DNA of 64,000 nt from Tamarix chinensis (taxonomy: Eukaryota > Streptophyta > Magnoliopsida > Caryophyllales > Tamaricaceae): positions 57,600,638-57,664,637 of the forward strand of contig CM060177.1 in NCBI GenBank assembly GCA_030549775.1, read 5' to 3'. The notes below the pieces were generated by a model that was not told where the DNA came from, did no database searches, and saw nothing but the letters and a program-made list of their open reading frames with translations. This document shows, in pieces, positions 22,294 to 35,030 of the stretch (positions are counted from its first letter, which is position 1; each line of letters opens with the position of its first letter). A program made the position numbers and the translations under genes.

Positions 22294-25207
22294 CAATCCA
22301 ATAATTCAATACTCATTATTTCCATCAAATCATATCATTTCCATTTTTATTTACTTTCTCAATGGGAGATCAATCAACCTGAAGACACAAAGGTACTCTA
22401 GTCATACCGATGCAACAAGCAACACAATATCCTACCGATTATCAACCCAAGGATGCAAAGATACCCTGGTCACACTGGTAAATGAAGGTAGCACAATACC
22501 CTACTGACAAGGAAACCTAACCCATAATTATGCATACCCCATATTAGTCTGCAAAACAGAATAGAGTAAGATGTAGGGCCTAATTGGGGCACTAAGGCAC
22601 ACTAGCAAATATCCATAATATCAACTGTGGGCTAAACCACGTCCTTAGGTTAGAGACCCCTGAAGAGCCACCATTCCTGATCTCGAGGTCTTTTACTTTA
22701 AGTATTAGTATCTTATTAAGGTGACTATGAAATCGCATATAATACAGGCAAAGTCAATTTCCATACTTTACCGTATTTGCTTATTTCCAATCATTTGAGA
22801 AAACCATAATCAATGTCAACATCAAGGCCAACATTAAAATATACTAAGGCCAACCTAGGTTCAATTATTCACGTCTAGGCACTTTAGGCTAAAAATGACC
22901 AAAATACCCCTAAGACCAAATTTTCCAAATTATCATCTATTTAATATATTAATTCCATTTTATTTATTCATTTGTCATGAAAAGGCTAAAACACCATAAC
23001 TAAATTATTTCTTACGCGATTTAAATTATTAGATATGTCAAATGACCATTTTGCCCTTATACATAAATTTGCATATAAAAACCTTTAATCCATCAAAATA
23101 CATAGTCATATACTCAACAACAGCCAATACATATTGGACATGATTTTCAGGATAAATATCATAATACACAAAAAATGACTAAATTACCCTTATGGCACAC
23201 ATCCATAATAATTATTCTATAATTATATCTAAGCATGCTCAACCTATTATTTTATACCTATTATTTTACACATAATTATCATACAAATTATTTTTCAATC
23301 ATTAGAATCATTTTAATCCTACTTTCGAACTCGACATAATTTACAACAAATAACATGCTCATTTTATCCATTTTTATGATAGTAATAATTAACACATAGT
23401 TATAACATAACAAATCATATTTAATATATTTCATACACTGAAAACCCTAATGTGCTATCACACAATATTTATAATTTTAGTAGGGTATAATGGTTACCTG
23501 AATTCTAGCAAAAACGCAAAAATAGCTGTATCCTACTAAAGTTATTAGATCCCACTAATAAACCTTTCGTACCTAAAAATAATACTGAAATTACCGAATT
23601 AATTTCTATTAGGTAAAATAATAATTATAATATAAAAATATTTATTTTTAAAAAATTACTAAAATAGCCTTACACTTAAAATGGGTACTGCTATTTTATT
23701 AAAACTCAAAATAGTTCTCATGTTGCATGTGCAGCGTAAGCCTCGGGCACATGGGGGAGGGCTGCAAAGGTAAGGTAGGGATGGCTCAGTTGGAGGTTTG
23801 TAGCACAGGAAGGGAATGGTGGTTGGATGGAGCTATGGGGGTGGTGGTGATCGGCGCTGGCTCGTTGGGCTACTCGATGCCTGGCAGTAGGCGTGCGTGG
23901 TTGTTGGTTCAAGGGCTGGGGTTCGTGCAAGTAGGGTGGCCGGGTGTCATGCGGTCGGGGTGCAAAGTTGGGGATTGAAGGGGCAGAGAAAGGAAGGGTA
24001 GGGGCTGCATGCAATGGTCTATTTGGTTGGGGGTGGCTGTCGTGCGTGTGTATGTAGAGAGGGGGGTCGGTGGTCGAAGGTTAGGACGAGATGGAGAGGG
24101 TAGTGGTACTGCGGAGGAGGCTACATAGGGAGCTGGGAGTATGCGAGCACAAATAAACTAAAGAGAGGAAGCTGCGTTGGATAGAGAAGGTAGGAGGATG
24201 GTGCACGGGGGAAGGATGGTGAGGCAGTGGTGATGTGCAAGGAGTTGTGTGCATGTGTATATGTGTAATGCAAAAGGAAAGGGCTTGTTTGGTTGGAGGG
24301 ATGGCAATGGTTGGGACCAAATGAGGCCGAAAGAAGAGAGGGAGCTAGAGAAAGAGAAGGAAAATTGAACAAGAGAAATAGGAGGTGGTGCACTGGGTTT
24401 AACTGAAAGGAATAGGGGGCTGCTGGGTCGAGGGTGTTGCATGTGCATGGGAAACAAACGAGCAGGGGAGGGGAGAGCTAAGGCCGGGTTTGGCTCAGTG
24501 ATTGAAGGTAGGGGTGCTGCGGTGGAGCTAAGGCCGAGAGAAGAGAGGGAGTAGGGGTGTTTGGAGTGTGTATGTGGGTGTGCTAGGAAAAAGAGTGAGA
24601 TGGCATAGGGGAAAGGGCATGTACATGCAGGGGGTTAGAGTGGTGCATGATTGTGTGTACCATGTATATCTAGAGTGTTTAAGCATGTGTAAATACATAG
24701 ACGTGGGAGGTGATGGTCGCGTGTATATGTGTGTATAAATGCACGGAGGGGACAGAAAAATATTTAGGGCAATGATAGAGGGTAGAGTAGGGGTACATTA
24801 TTAGTATATGATAGGAATTTATTTATTTAGTTTTATGTTTAATTTGGATAGGTTAGAATATCGGGTAGAAAAAATAATCCGAAAAAATTTATTTAAATTA
24901 GGATAAGTTTAAAAATGATCGGAAAGTGTAAAATAATCAGGAATAAGTTTTAGGAATTTATTTTTGGATTATGGATCAAAATATTATTAATAAAATAATT
25001 TAAAATAAGATTTACGAGTAAAAACTAGGATTAATTTAAATAACCTAATTTCTGTCAAAATTTTAACCTAATTAAATTTATACTTAAACCATCGAAATAA
25101 TATGAAAAATAATAACACTTTTAAAATTAAACCTCCTAAAATAATTATTATAGCTAATTATATGATTATTAATTTATAATTAAAATTTATAAAAATGGGG
25201 GATTACA

Positions 25208-25715
25208 ATTTCCATCCATAATACAGAAACATAAATATCATATCATGTGAGCACACAACCATGGCATTTTGTATCAATTATTTCACTTCTCTCCCTTGAA
25301 ATGTTCTTTTCTTGGAACTAAGAGCCCAAGCTACTATGTGAGTCTCATCAATAAATCTACTAAAAATTTTATATACATTAAAATATTTAGTTAAATAAGA
25401 TAACAAATATTAAGGATATATATTTAAGAAGAAATTAGAATTTCATAACTCAAAATATGGATACCATTTTTTTTTTGTTTTCTAAGGATTGGTGAATTAA
25501 TTGGCCCTCTATCCACTCTTATAATTTTTCTAAGCTAAGGTAATAGTGCTCTAAGCACTTTCTTAAGCCATATATGTGTTGTACCAAGTAAATGTTGGAA
25601 GATATAAAATTAATAATTACACTATTAATCCTTTATTTTGTTCTATGACATAAAATTAATAATCACACTATTAATCCTTCCTTTATGATCACCTTCTGTT
25701 AATCTTTTCAAAAGT
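25208..25715. other. AT-rich stretch with no called feature
   Basis: About 500 bp between the C end and the transposase relic. There is no ORF with a domain; a short local duplication of ATAAAATTAATAATnACAC is at 25606-25665. It may be the 3' part of the Harbinger relic. Confidence 0.4.
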
Positions 25716-25900
25716 AATGTTCTTTCAACTTGGCACAAAAATTTAATAATACATGATGTCTCATACGAAAAATTTAATAACACCTTGTTTGAATCCCTAA
25801 TAAAACTTCAAGAATGTAATCCCTACCACTAAGCATAGGTGTTCTACAAGGAATTTTATCAATGACAACATAATTGTAGCCATTGCTTCATCATTCTCTT
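25715..25900 (-). pseudogene. PIF/Harbinger (ALP1-like) transposase N-terminal relic
   Basis: On the minus strand one frame reads SNGYNYVVIDKIPCRTPM, then LSGRDYILEVLLGIQTRCY, one stop, then IFRMRHHVLLNFCAKLKEHY. This matches my knowledge of the conserved N-terminal (DUF8040-type) region of plant PIF/Harbinger transposases and ALP1-like proteins, where RxSxLxGxxYxxEVLxGxxxRCxxxFRM precedes the DDE nuclease. The DDE core is not seen. A Myb/SANT-like partner relic lies about 1 kb upstream on the same strand, the two-gene layout of Harbinger elements. A decayed host ALP1-like gene is the alternative. Confidence 0.65.
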
Positions 25901-26814
25901 TACCACTTTAAGAATCAAAGTCCAAATAACAAATATGTTATACCATATTCTTAAAAAAGTAGTACATAACTAACAAAATAGTATTTTATAATATCACAAC
26001 CAACTAGCATAACAAATTCAATTAATTAATGGAAGCTAACCATATGTACATCAAATTTAGCAACATTGGACAAAGAAAACTATTTTCTAGTTCAACCATA
26101 CAAATAATTTTTATTACATTCCAACTAATCAAATAAGCCATGATAGAATGGAGCAAGAATTATCTCAAATTTTATATCCATTCTCATCTCCTAGTAGGTA
26201 GCAATTTCATAAAGATATTTTTTCGATCAAAGTTTCCTAATTTCTCTATAGCCTTCATATATAAAACATTAAACAATATAGGTATATCATCTATCAACTT
26301 TATACATTTGTGAATAGAAACTGATCATTAGTAGCAAATTTATTTCCAACTTGGGTTCTAGGCACATATCACTTATTTTTTTTCAAGTTTAGCTTAATAA
26401 AATTCATCCTTAGTTGATAAAATATATTTCTACAAGCTCACTGTATCTTTTAGAAAATCATACTTGGAAATTTTAGGTGACCTTAAACATCCACGCATTT
26501 TATCATTCTAAATAACATATTTCCTTTTGTCTTTGAACTTCTAGATTCATCTACATGTGCTCCCTTATTTAGAAATGCGTCCTCCATTTCGCTTTCTTCA
26601 TTAGAAGAAAGTGGTAATTGAGTTTATGCTTGATGTAGAAGGTAATGGCAAATGATTTGCTAGAAACTTGACCAAATGATTGATAATTTCTACATCTATT
26701 ACTTCTAAGAACTTGGAAATTTGTTCCATTCTATAAAATTATAATTATCAATTGTAAATGATCATAAATTATACATTTTATAAGACAATTATAAGTACAA
26801 ATGAATGTAACTAA

Positions 26815-26995
26815 TACTTGGAAAAAATGTTGTCAAACATCTTTTAAAGCATAAGCAACATTTGTTTTTGAGTCATAAGTGACATTCATAAGTTGTAGTA
26901 ATTGTGAGAAGTTTTGATGCCTAATAGGAATCCAATTACACTTTCCTTTTAGCTATTTAACTTCATATTTCATGCCTAGTTCTTTCAATATCTTC
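26815..26995 (-). pseudogene. Myb/SANT-like (Harbinger ORF1 type) relic
   Basis: The minus-strand frame reads LKGKCNWIPIRHQNFSQLLQ followed by LMNVTYDSKTNVAYALKDV, a TGA and QHFFQ. The pattern LKxKxxxxRxRHxxFxxLLxxTxVxYDxxTNxVxA is typical of plant Myb/SANT-like proteins that partner PIF/Harbinger transposases. The stop TGA falls where relatives have Trp. A stop before LKGK and a frame loss upstream (about 26995-27080) show decay. It binds DNA in intact relatives; it is not functional here. Confidence 0.6.
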
Positions 26996-27099
26996 ATTTC
27001 TATTTCTTTCCATTGATATGTCTTTAAGATAATTTTTAACTCTTTCAAGTGAGATCCTTAAAAATGCCTCTTCATTTTTATCAGAACATTCTAAAGATT

Positions 27100-29544
27100 C
27101 ACAATTACCACCATAATGCCCTCTTCTCTAGTATAAGTGATATTTATCAATTTAACAAATCATTGCATAATACCATATCAACTAATATAGGAAAACATAT
27201 AGAAATGATTTTATAATGCCCTACTATATATAAATATAATTTACCTGAAATATTAGTTTGATTTATAAGATTTAATATTTAATATTATTGAGATCAATAT
27301 GATTTATTTAAATTATAAGTCTCAAAAGAATTATATTTAATGTTTCAACTATTTTCATTTATAATTCATATAACAATCCTTTTGTTGGAGCTTTGAATTT
27401 AAATACATTTTATTTAACATTTAGAAAGTAGTATACGTGGAATGACCCTTTTCTCGTATGTTTTAATTTTGTTATAAAATGACTTTGAATTTATCTAATT
27501 TCATCTTAAATTTTATACATTTTTGTTTTATTGATTTATCGATGAATTCTACTTCATGTTGATATTTATATTATATATTTATCCTTGAGGATGATTCTAG
27601 ATAAGTTCATTTACGATTAATATTTCTACTAAATTTATATGATTGCGATGTTTATTTATAATTATGTTTAATTTTTTGATTACATGTGTGATTGAATATA
27701 TTTCACATCTTTCTGATTTTCTATGTTATGAGCATGTTCCACTTATAAATATTTTATACATTTGCGACTGAAAAAACAGTGAGTTTTTATGTTGAAGGAA
27801 AAGTATTTTGATTTTATATTTTATGTTTTGTTTCCAAAGTATGGCCTTGTTGTAAATTATGATTTATTTTGAGGCCATATTTCATTAATGAAAATGATTT
27901 CATTTTAAATTACAAAATATTCTTCTAATAATAGAGTTATATTTGCAATTCTTTTCTCTGGTGATTTACATTATCATTTTCGAATTCGAAAAGGATTTCT
28001 ATTGAATTTTTATTTTACCATAAAAGTCTTATGATAACTCTTTGAGTTTTGGTTGAGTTAACTAGTGTTTAGGAAAATGATATTTTATGTCACTATAAGT
28101 TCATATCGAGAAATTTTAAATTTTATGATATTTTGCAAACCCTTAGAATTTTCTATTTAGAGTTTTCCACAACTTGTTCCTATTTCGTATGAGAAATTAT
28201 TCATGACTATTATGTAAGAACTGTATTGAGATTTAAAAAATATATTTCTAATAATTTTGAGCAATCATCTTATCGGTTTAATATCAAAACAATAGTAGAA
28301 TTTATTATAAAAGCTTTTGAAATTTATTTATCTCAGATATTTGCTTTTAAATGCTTACAACAATCCTATTTGAAATATTATTTAAATTATTTACATATAT
28401 AAAGAATTTTATTTAAATATCATTTGATGTAGTTTAGATATTAATCTAAGATCATATATTTTAATTCCATAAATAATATGCAATATTCTTATCATTAATA
28501 TTTTATTTGAGAGATTTTCCAGATTTCTTTAAACAGATTTTACTTCAGTTTTATCCCCTAAAATCATTATGGTATGGTTTCATTCAATGGCTTTCAAATA
28601 AACGAATATGTTATAATCCTTACTATATAAATACTTATGGACCCTTAAATATTTAAAAAAAAACTAACATCCACATCTGTGGACCCTTCTCTTATCCTTC
28701 TTTTTTTTTCCATTTTCTTTTCTTAGAGTTAAAAACCCTATAGGTTTGATGATTAGGGGTGTGACCAAGCCACCAATACCTCCTTTATTTTGGCCTCCTC
28801 CCCTCCTCCTTGGTTCTCCATCATTGCTTAAGCAAAAGTAGCAATAACAGATGCTAGCAACTTGGTGGATTTGTTTATTGTTTTATCCCTTAAAAATATG
28901 AATCGAATAAGATTCTAATAAAAAAAATTTCAAACATATTTGAGCATTATGGTGTGTCTAGATTATTCAATACTAGATTAGTTATTGAGGGTTAGTCAGC
29001 TTTTACTACTTATGGTTATTATTTAACTTGGGGTGGGGCTCTAAAGGTCTTAGTTTGTTTGCTACCATAGACACTAATGATGTACTATAGGGTATCAATA
29101 CTAAAGGGTCTAGTCACCAGGGTAGTTAATTTATTTGAATTTAAATAAACTTTATGTCCATTGGTGTGTCTACTTAGTTTTGGATGGATTACATGGGTAT
29201 TGAAATACCATGGGGGATAATTTAACCCATTGCTTGAGAGTAAATAAGTTCGTGTAATTATGTGATCATAACTTTAATGGAATAATAACTCGAACCTTGG
29301 AGACATCTTAGATTATTATTATTTTTATTTTATGTGCTATTATTATATGTATGTGGTTAATATGAAACATGATTCCTAGATCTCGTGGGATGCATGCATT
29401 ATCCATCATTTCATGCACATGGTTAACCATGCCCCTTTAAATATTCATATGCATAAGCAAACCATATTAAGTTACACTACATGTACAAGTATGTCATGTT
29501 CATTTGATGTTGTTAATTAAGTTGTGGATGATGTGATCACAATT
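27100..29544. other. Long AT-rich region, no gene seen
   Basis: About 2.4 kb with no open frame of note. The part at 28.7-29.5 kb has CCTCC-rich DNA and a GGGTATCAATACTnAAGG segment (about 29090) resembling one in LTR G (about 36251). It may be a very old family II relic, but ends could not be placed. Confidence 0.4.
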
Positions 29545-31215
29545 TGTAATACCTTGGTTGTCTAAAAATGTGTTTATTATTAAAAATATAATAATATTAG
29601 ATTAAATTTAATTTATTATCTTCCTTTAAGGTTTTGAAACTCTCATTATAATTTTGAAAATTTTCATTTTGATTGTTTAACACTTTTAAGGTTTTAAGCC
29701 CTATAAGGCTCTTGAGTCACTTTTGGCCATCAAATTATTTTGAATTATTATAATTTGATCATATTAGATAATTATTATTTTGGTTTTTTGAGTCTCCCAA
29801 ACTTTAGGAAAAATAATAATAGAGATTTATGAAAACAAAAAATACTGTTGTTTTTACTCTTATTCACATTTTAAGCCCCCAAAGAGAGCATTTTAACCTA
29901 TGAAAATTTATAAAAATTTGAGTTAAATGTGACATTAAAATGGTTTGTAAGTATTTATAGATTTTTCATATAAAAACATACAATTTTAGGCATAAATAGC
30001 CCTCCAAGATCGACTTTCTCTGCATGAAATATATCCTACCTACCTATCCATCAAAATTATATAAAACAAAGTTAGACATGTCATTTGTACTATAACTGAA
30101 ATGCCCCGAAAATTTCTAATTTTATAAACTACATTTAAAGGATATTTATTATAAGAATTATTTAAATAAATTATTTTTAAGTTGAATTAATTAGGGCAAA
30201 TCAAGAAGAAATTTATAAGTATTTTTATTAGAAAAGAATTTGGGTATTTTAGCTAATTAAGCATTTTATGATGAAAATAAATTAAGTAATTTATTTTATT
30301 TAAAATAAGAAGGAGAAAATAGTTTCAAATTAATATTAATTTTATAAATAATTTAATTGGAGAAAATTAGGGTGTTTTGCTAATTAAAAAGGAATTTGTG
30401 GAAAATCTTTTAAAAATCCTAATTTAGCCTAAAAAGGGATTTTAAATAAATATTAATATTTTTAAATATTCCAAATATTCTAATCAATTTAATTATCCCA
30501 AACCATTATTTTTCCTTTTTCCCTTTTTCCTTTTTCCTTCTTTTCTTCTTTTCTTCTTTTTTCTTCTTCTTCTTTTCTTTTTCTTTTTTCTCCTCTCCGA
30601 ACTGGGCCAGCCCAGCGGCCCAGTTCCTCTTTTCCTTTCCTTTCCTTCGGCCTAGCCCGCGCCCGCGCGCCTCCTTCTCCCGGCCTTCAGCGCGCTGCGT
30701 TTTGTCCATTTTGTTACCAAAACTCGTCGTGTTGTTTAATGAACCAGCCCGCGCGGCGTCCTCCTTCCGCCCGTGCCACACCGCGTTTTGACCCATTTTT
30801 ATCGGAAACTCTGCGTTACATTTAAACGCACCTCCCCCACGCCCGAACCGCCGGTCTGCCCCCTTTTTCTTTCTTTTCTTTTCTCACGAACCGCCCGGCC
30901 CAGCCCTTTCTTCTTCCCCTTCGCGCCTGCCAGCCCCGACGCCGTCGAACACCTGCAACTCCCAGCCCGAAAATGGCGGCGCCGGCCACGACGAATTTGA
31001 CCGGCCGAGTCACCTCTATTTTTCTTCCTCTCGGCTCGAACATTGACTTGGAACGATCAATTATTCTCAACTCTCGCTCGTTCCTTCTCTTTTGGCTCGC
31101 AAAATTTCGGCCCGACCCAAATGATGGACGGTCGATTCCTGCCACCGGCCACCATAACCCTATAACCCAAACCCATCCTGCCGACCTCCAAAACCCTAAT
31201 AACCCATCTAAACCC

Positions 31216-31224
31216 TTTAAATAG
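31216..31224 (+). promoter_or_regulatory. TATA-like box of LTR D
   Basis: CCCTTTAAATAGCC lies 1119 nt inside D, at the same relative place as the TATA boxes of B and E. Confidence 0.6.
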
Positions 31225-32499
31225 CCTAATGGTGGATGTTTTCGGGACTTCTTCTTCTCGAAAACCCTAAGAGAGATCTGCCAGCCACCGTCCCATCAGA
31301 CGCCATTATCTCCACCTCCGGCCAACTTCAACGCCTTATCTTGCTTCCAATCTCTTCCCTGCAATACCCCCTAATTAACTAAACTAACCAAAACCTTCGA
31401 TTCATCTTGTATAAGCCTCCATAATTGCACAAAGTTGGTTAGTTGCTTCGACAGAAAATTTCACCCCGAGACGTTGAACCACCTTCCACCACCACATGCG
31501 TCGCTTCTAACACCTTCCAAACCAACCATTAAATCCTAATAATTATCCTCTACAGCCCCATATAATTATTTTAATTTTTCTTCCTCTCCATTACCCATTT
31601 TCCTAATTTTTGGCCCTCTTAGATCACTTTTCCGGCCACCTCTGGGAACCACCGCCGGTGCCACCAATACCCTCCAACTAAAGGTGAAACCCTAGACCTT
31701 TTAAATATTTACTTTCGATTTATTGATAATTATTATGCTTTTATTCTAATTTTTAATGCTAATTCGAGTTTAATTATTATTATTATAATTATTATTATTG
31801 TTGTTATCAACTTTATTTTAATTTCTAAATTTGGTTGATAGGTCTGGGAGTATTATGGAGTAAGATAAATTATTATTCTCGAAATTTGCCTATTTAATGT
31901 AATTATTACATGATTAATGTTATTATTAATAATATAATTAACATTATTATTATTAGTGTAATTATTTAGTTAATATTATAATTATTTCAGGAGTATTATA
32001 AACCTAAAATTTTAACTAAGTCTCGCACATTGGCTTTTTACAACTATTATTAACATTTTTAACATTTTTTCTAATTATATTATTATTATTATTATCTTTA
32101 TTAACTTTATATAATAAGTATATGTATAATATTAATATCTTTCTACATTTCAACTAGTATTATCATTAAATGGGGAGGTTTCGAAATCCACTTTGTAAAT
32201 TTAAGGCTTAGATTATTATTATTATTAAGTTTTCTATTAATATTACTACTATTAGTAATAATTTGTTATTATTAAAATTATTATTATAATAAATATTATT
32301 ATTATTATTACCTTTACTAAATTTATTTCGGTAAAGGGTAGAAACCCTTATATCACCTTTTTACTTTAAATTATAATAGTATGTATTAATGTTTTAGTGG
32401 TTTTGGGCATAATTAATTAAGAATCAAGACTTAAGATAAATTAGAAACTAATAGTAGTATAGGAAGGAAGCTAATCCTAGTATTTCTTCCCCATAGTAG

Positions 32500-32561
32500 G
32501 TGAGCCCAGTCAAACCCCTCAAGTGGAATAGGACCGTGCTCCAAGACCGGTGTCGTTTTAG
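32500..32561 (+). other. 62-nt exon-like cassette in LTR D
   Basis: Preceded by TATTTCTTCCCCATAGTAG, it begins GTGAGCCC, contains GTGCTCCAAGACCGGTG and ends TTTTAG|GTAAGG. Length and boundaries equal those in B and E. Confidence 0.65.
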
Positions 32562-32885
32562 GTAAGGAGTGCTAAGGCCTTTTATGTGCTTATGTGTATT
32601 ATGTGTTTCGCATGTTATGTATCTATTGTTTATTATAATTAAATATTTTATATGTGGTATGACTTGGAGTTGAAGTATGTTGTGCATGGTATGTGTATTA
32701 ATTATGTATGATGATATGTGTTGTGTATGTGAGGAAGTAGATGTGGTTTGTGTGAGAGAAAGGATGAAAAAGGAGGATGAGGAAAGAATTTGATTAAAGG
32801 AAGTGAGTTAACCTAATTTTATGGTTTTATAAGGAATAATCTAATGTATGATTTTATGTGTGGAAGAGCAGAATTTATGGTTTAT

Positions 32886-33100
32886 TTGGGAGAATTTAGT
32901 TTACGATGTTATTTGGGAGAATGTAATTTATAATATTATATGGGAGAATTTAAGTTATGATTTAATTGGGAGAGTTAATTTATAATTTATTTGGGAGAAT
33001 TTAGTTTACGATGTTATTTGAGAGAATGTAATTTATAATATTATATGGGAGAATTTAAGTTATGATTTGATTGGGAGAGTTAATTTATAATTTTGTTGGG
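32886..33100 (+). repeat. 105-bp tandem duplication of GGGAGAAT units
   Basis: The segment starting TTGGGAGAATTTAGTTTACG at 32886 recurs at 32991 with few changes. Each copy is itself four looser units of about 26 bp around GGGAGAAT. More units extend to about 33310. Confidence 0.9.
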
Positions 33101-33767
33101 AGAATCTAATTCATGATGTTATTTGGGAAAATGTAATTTATGATATTATATGGGGGAATCTAATTTATGATTTTCTTGGGGGAATTCAATTTATAGTTTT
33201 CCTTGGGAGATTCTAATTTATGATTGTATGTGGGAGAATCTTTATGGCTTGAATTTAGGGTTTGGTATGGAAGAATCTTTATGGCTTGAATTTAGGGTTT
33301 GGAATGGGTGAATCTTTGGTTTTGGTTGGATTGAATTTATGGTTTTGTATGACGGAATCTAGGGTTTACCTGGTGGTATTAATGGATGTATGTTGGTATT
33401 AGGGTTTGTATGATGATATTAAGGTGCATGGGGAGATTAATGTCTGCATGAGTATTAAATTTACGTGTGAAAAATTGATTTGGGATGTAAAGGAGGAAGT
33501 AGAAGAGTTATTTGGGTGTTTGAATATTTTGGGTGAAAAATAATACGTAGGACATTATAAGGGTATGGAGGAGACTGAATTATGATTTGTTGTGGTTAAT
33601 TGAGGTATATGGTGGCTGATTAGGGTTTTTGGTGTTATCATGTGTATATGGTGATTAAAGTGTAATTGTGATGTGTGGTGATTTATGCATGTTTGGTGAA
33701 AGCCTTTGAATAAGATACTTAAGACACTAATCACTTAAAGGGGAAGATTGTTGAGCCGGGTCCAGAC

Positions 33768-34053
33768 CGATCCACCGGTTAGAAATAGTGGTTAGGACAT
33801 GATGTCCTATGTGTAACCGATCCACCGGTAATAATAGTGGTGAGGACTTTGTCTCGCAAGTGACCGGCCCACCGGCAATAATAGTGGGGTGACTCGAGCT
33901 TAACAAATATAAACCAGAGTTTGCCAACGTTTAAAAGATACTAATTACTTATAGTGGAACACCATGTGAGCAGGAACAAGACCGATCCACCGGCGAACAA
34001 TAGTGGTGTGGACTTTGTCCCGCAAGTGACTGGCCCACCGGCAATAATAGTGG
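33768..34053 (+). repeat. CCACCGG...AATAATAGTGG array in D
   Basis: Five units based on CGATCCACCGGTAATAATAG plus TGG, in two blocks split by TACTAATTACTTATAG. Confidence 0.88.
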
Positions 34054-34566
34054 GGTGTTCCTGTACTTACATGGATTTGATAAAAAGCATGGTGTGTATC
34101 GACTTCTGATAAAGGATTAATTAAGTAATTAATTCAGATTATTCATGGGTCTTTGTACGTACTTTTGCCTGTTTGATCATATGCATTTATGATTGTGCCC
34201 TTCTATATTCTGCATGATTTATGTGTTTGTGTGTTGGCCTTAGTGATCAAGTCACCTTACTCAGTACTGGACCCGTACTGATACTACCTTGGTTGATGAG
34301 TCCTGTGATGATCCACCGATGGTGGGGAGCAGACCTCTTGTGCAGGTTTAAGATCAGAGACTGTTTGGGGTGGCAGGCCTGACTTGAGTGAGTAGGCAAT
34401 CCGGAATTTGACCCATCGGGTTTTTATCTTGTTTAAATATATTTATATTTGTAAGTTGTAAGTGTTAATAAACGTTTATGCGTACTCTGATTTTGTTGTA
34501 TGATCTTTCGAATTCTTTTATGAATTGTTAATTTAAATTTAACGTAAATCTTTTCATTAGCCTTAG

Positions 34567-34612
34567 CACTTGGTACTGGAACGGTTGGAGAGAACCGGTC
34601 TGGTACTAAGTG
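34567..34612 (+). other. 46-nt hairpin in D
   Basis: CACTTGGTACTGGAACGGTT and AACCGGTCTGGTACTAAGTG form an imperfect 20-bp stem with loop GGAGAG. Confidence 0.72.
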
Positions 34613-34966
34613 TGGCGGTAACATTCCCAGAATTCACAGGTTTTAAGTGTTTCTATCTTAATTGCTTCCGTTTTTAAAAAAAAAATTAGTGAATTTTGGG
34701 GTGTTACAATAACGGTTCTGAAAATTTCTAGTAGCTACATGAGACTTTATTTTTTTTTCATATATAATTTTCATTATAGTATTTGCTAACGAACCATTAT
34801 TATCTAAATATGTTACCTTAACCAAAATTTCATTCAAGCTTATTTATCCTACTTAATTTAATCCCCATTAGATCCTAACCAACCCTCTTCAACCTATCAT
34901 CTTTCCTCTATTATTAATTTCTTTCTCTATTTCTTGATAGTTTTGAATGGTTTTTTCTTGCTTTAG

Positions 34967-35030
34967 GTATTTTTGTGCAATGTTTTCAAGAAAAAGCTTT
35001 GGGGTTGATAATGAATCTCTCTAAATTTAG
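34967..35030 (+). other. 64-nt exon-like cassette in G
   Basis: TTTTTTCTTGCTTTAG precedes GTATTTTTG, and the segment ends AAATTTAG|GTAAAC. Sequence is little like family I, but length and boundary signals agree. Confidence 0.45.

Larger units (their letters stand above)
21351..25207 (-). mobile_element. Family I unpaired LTR, copy C
   Basis: It is 3857 bp, with TGTAACAACCCAATAATT at 21351 and GGGGGATTACA ending at 25207. Both sides carry ATTTC (21346-21350 and 25208-25212), a perfect 5-bp target duplication. It shares with A the module at 22375-22725, which carries CCACGTCCTTAGG and ATCTCGAGGTCTTT, the palindrome site near 23716, and a GC-rich block (23.7-24.8 kb). Instead of the CCACCGG array it has tandem GGTAGGCACGAAGG units. 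The 62-nt splice cassette was not recognised here. No protein domain is present. Confidence 0.88.
30097..34708 (+). mobile_element. Family I giant unpaired LTR, copy D
   Basis: It is 4612 bp, from TGAAATGCCCCGAAAATTTC to GTGAATTTTGGGGTGTTACA, with a perfect ATAAC duplication (30092-30096 and 34709-34713). Parts in order: CT-rich block (30.5-31.7 kb) with TTTAAATAG at 31216, (TTA)n-rich stretch (31.74-32.45 kb), 62-nt cassette (32500-32561), GGGAGAAT repeats with a 105-bp duplication (32886-33100), five CCACCGG units (33768-34053), dyad block (34268-34345), 46-nt hairpin and end. The order matches B closely. No polyprotein or PBS adjoins it. Confidence 0.9.

Noticed and set aside
30506..31224. 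Lys/Glu-rich and Pro-rich frames in D
   Set aside because: Same composition effect in the CT-rich block.
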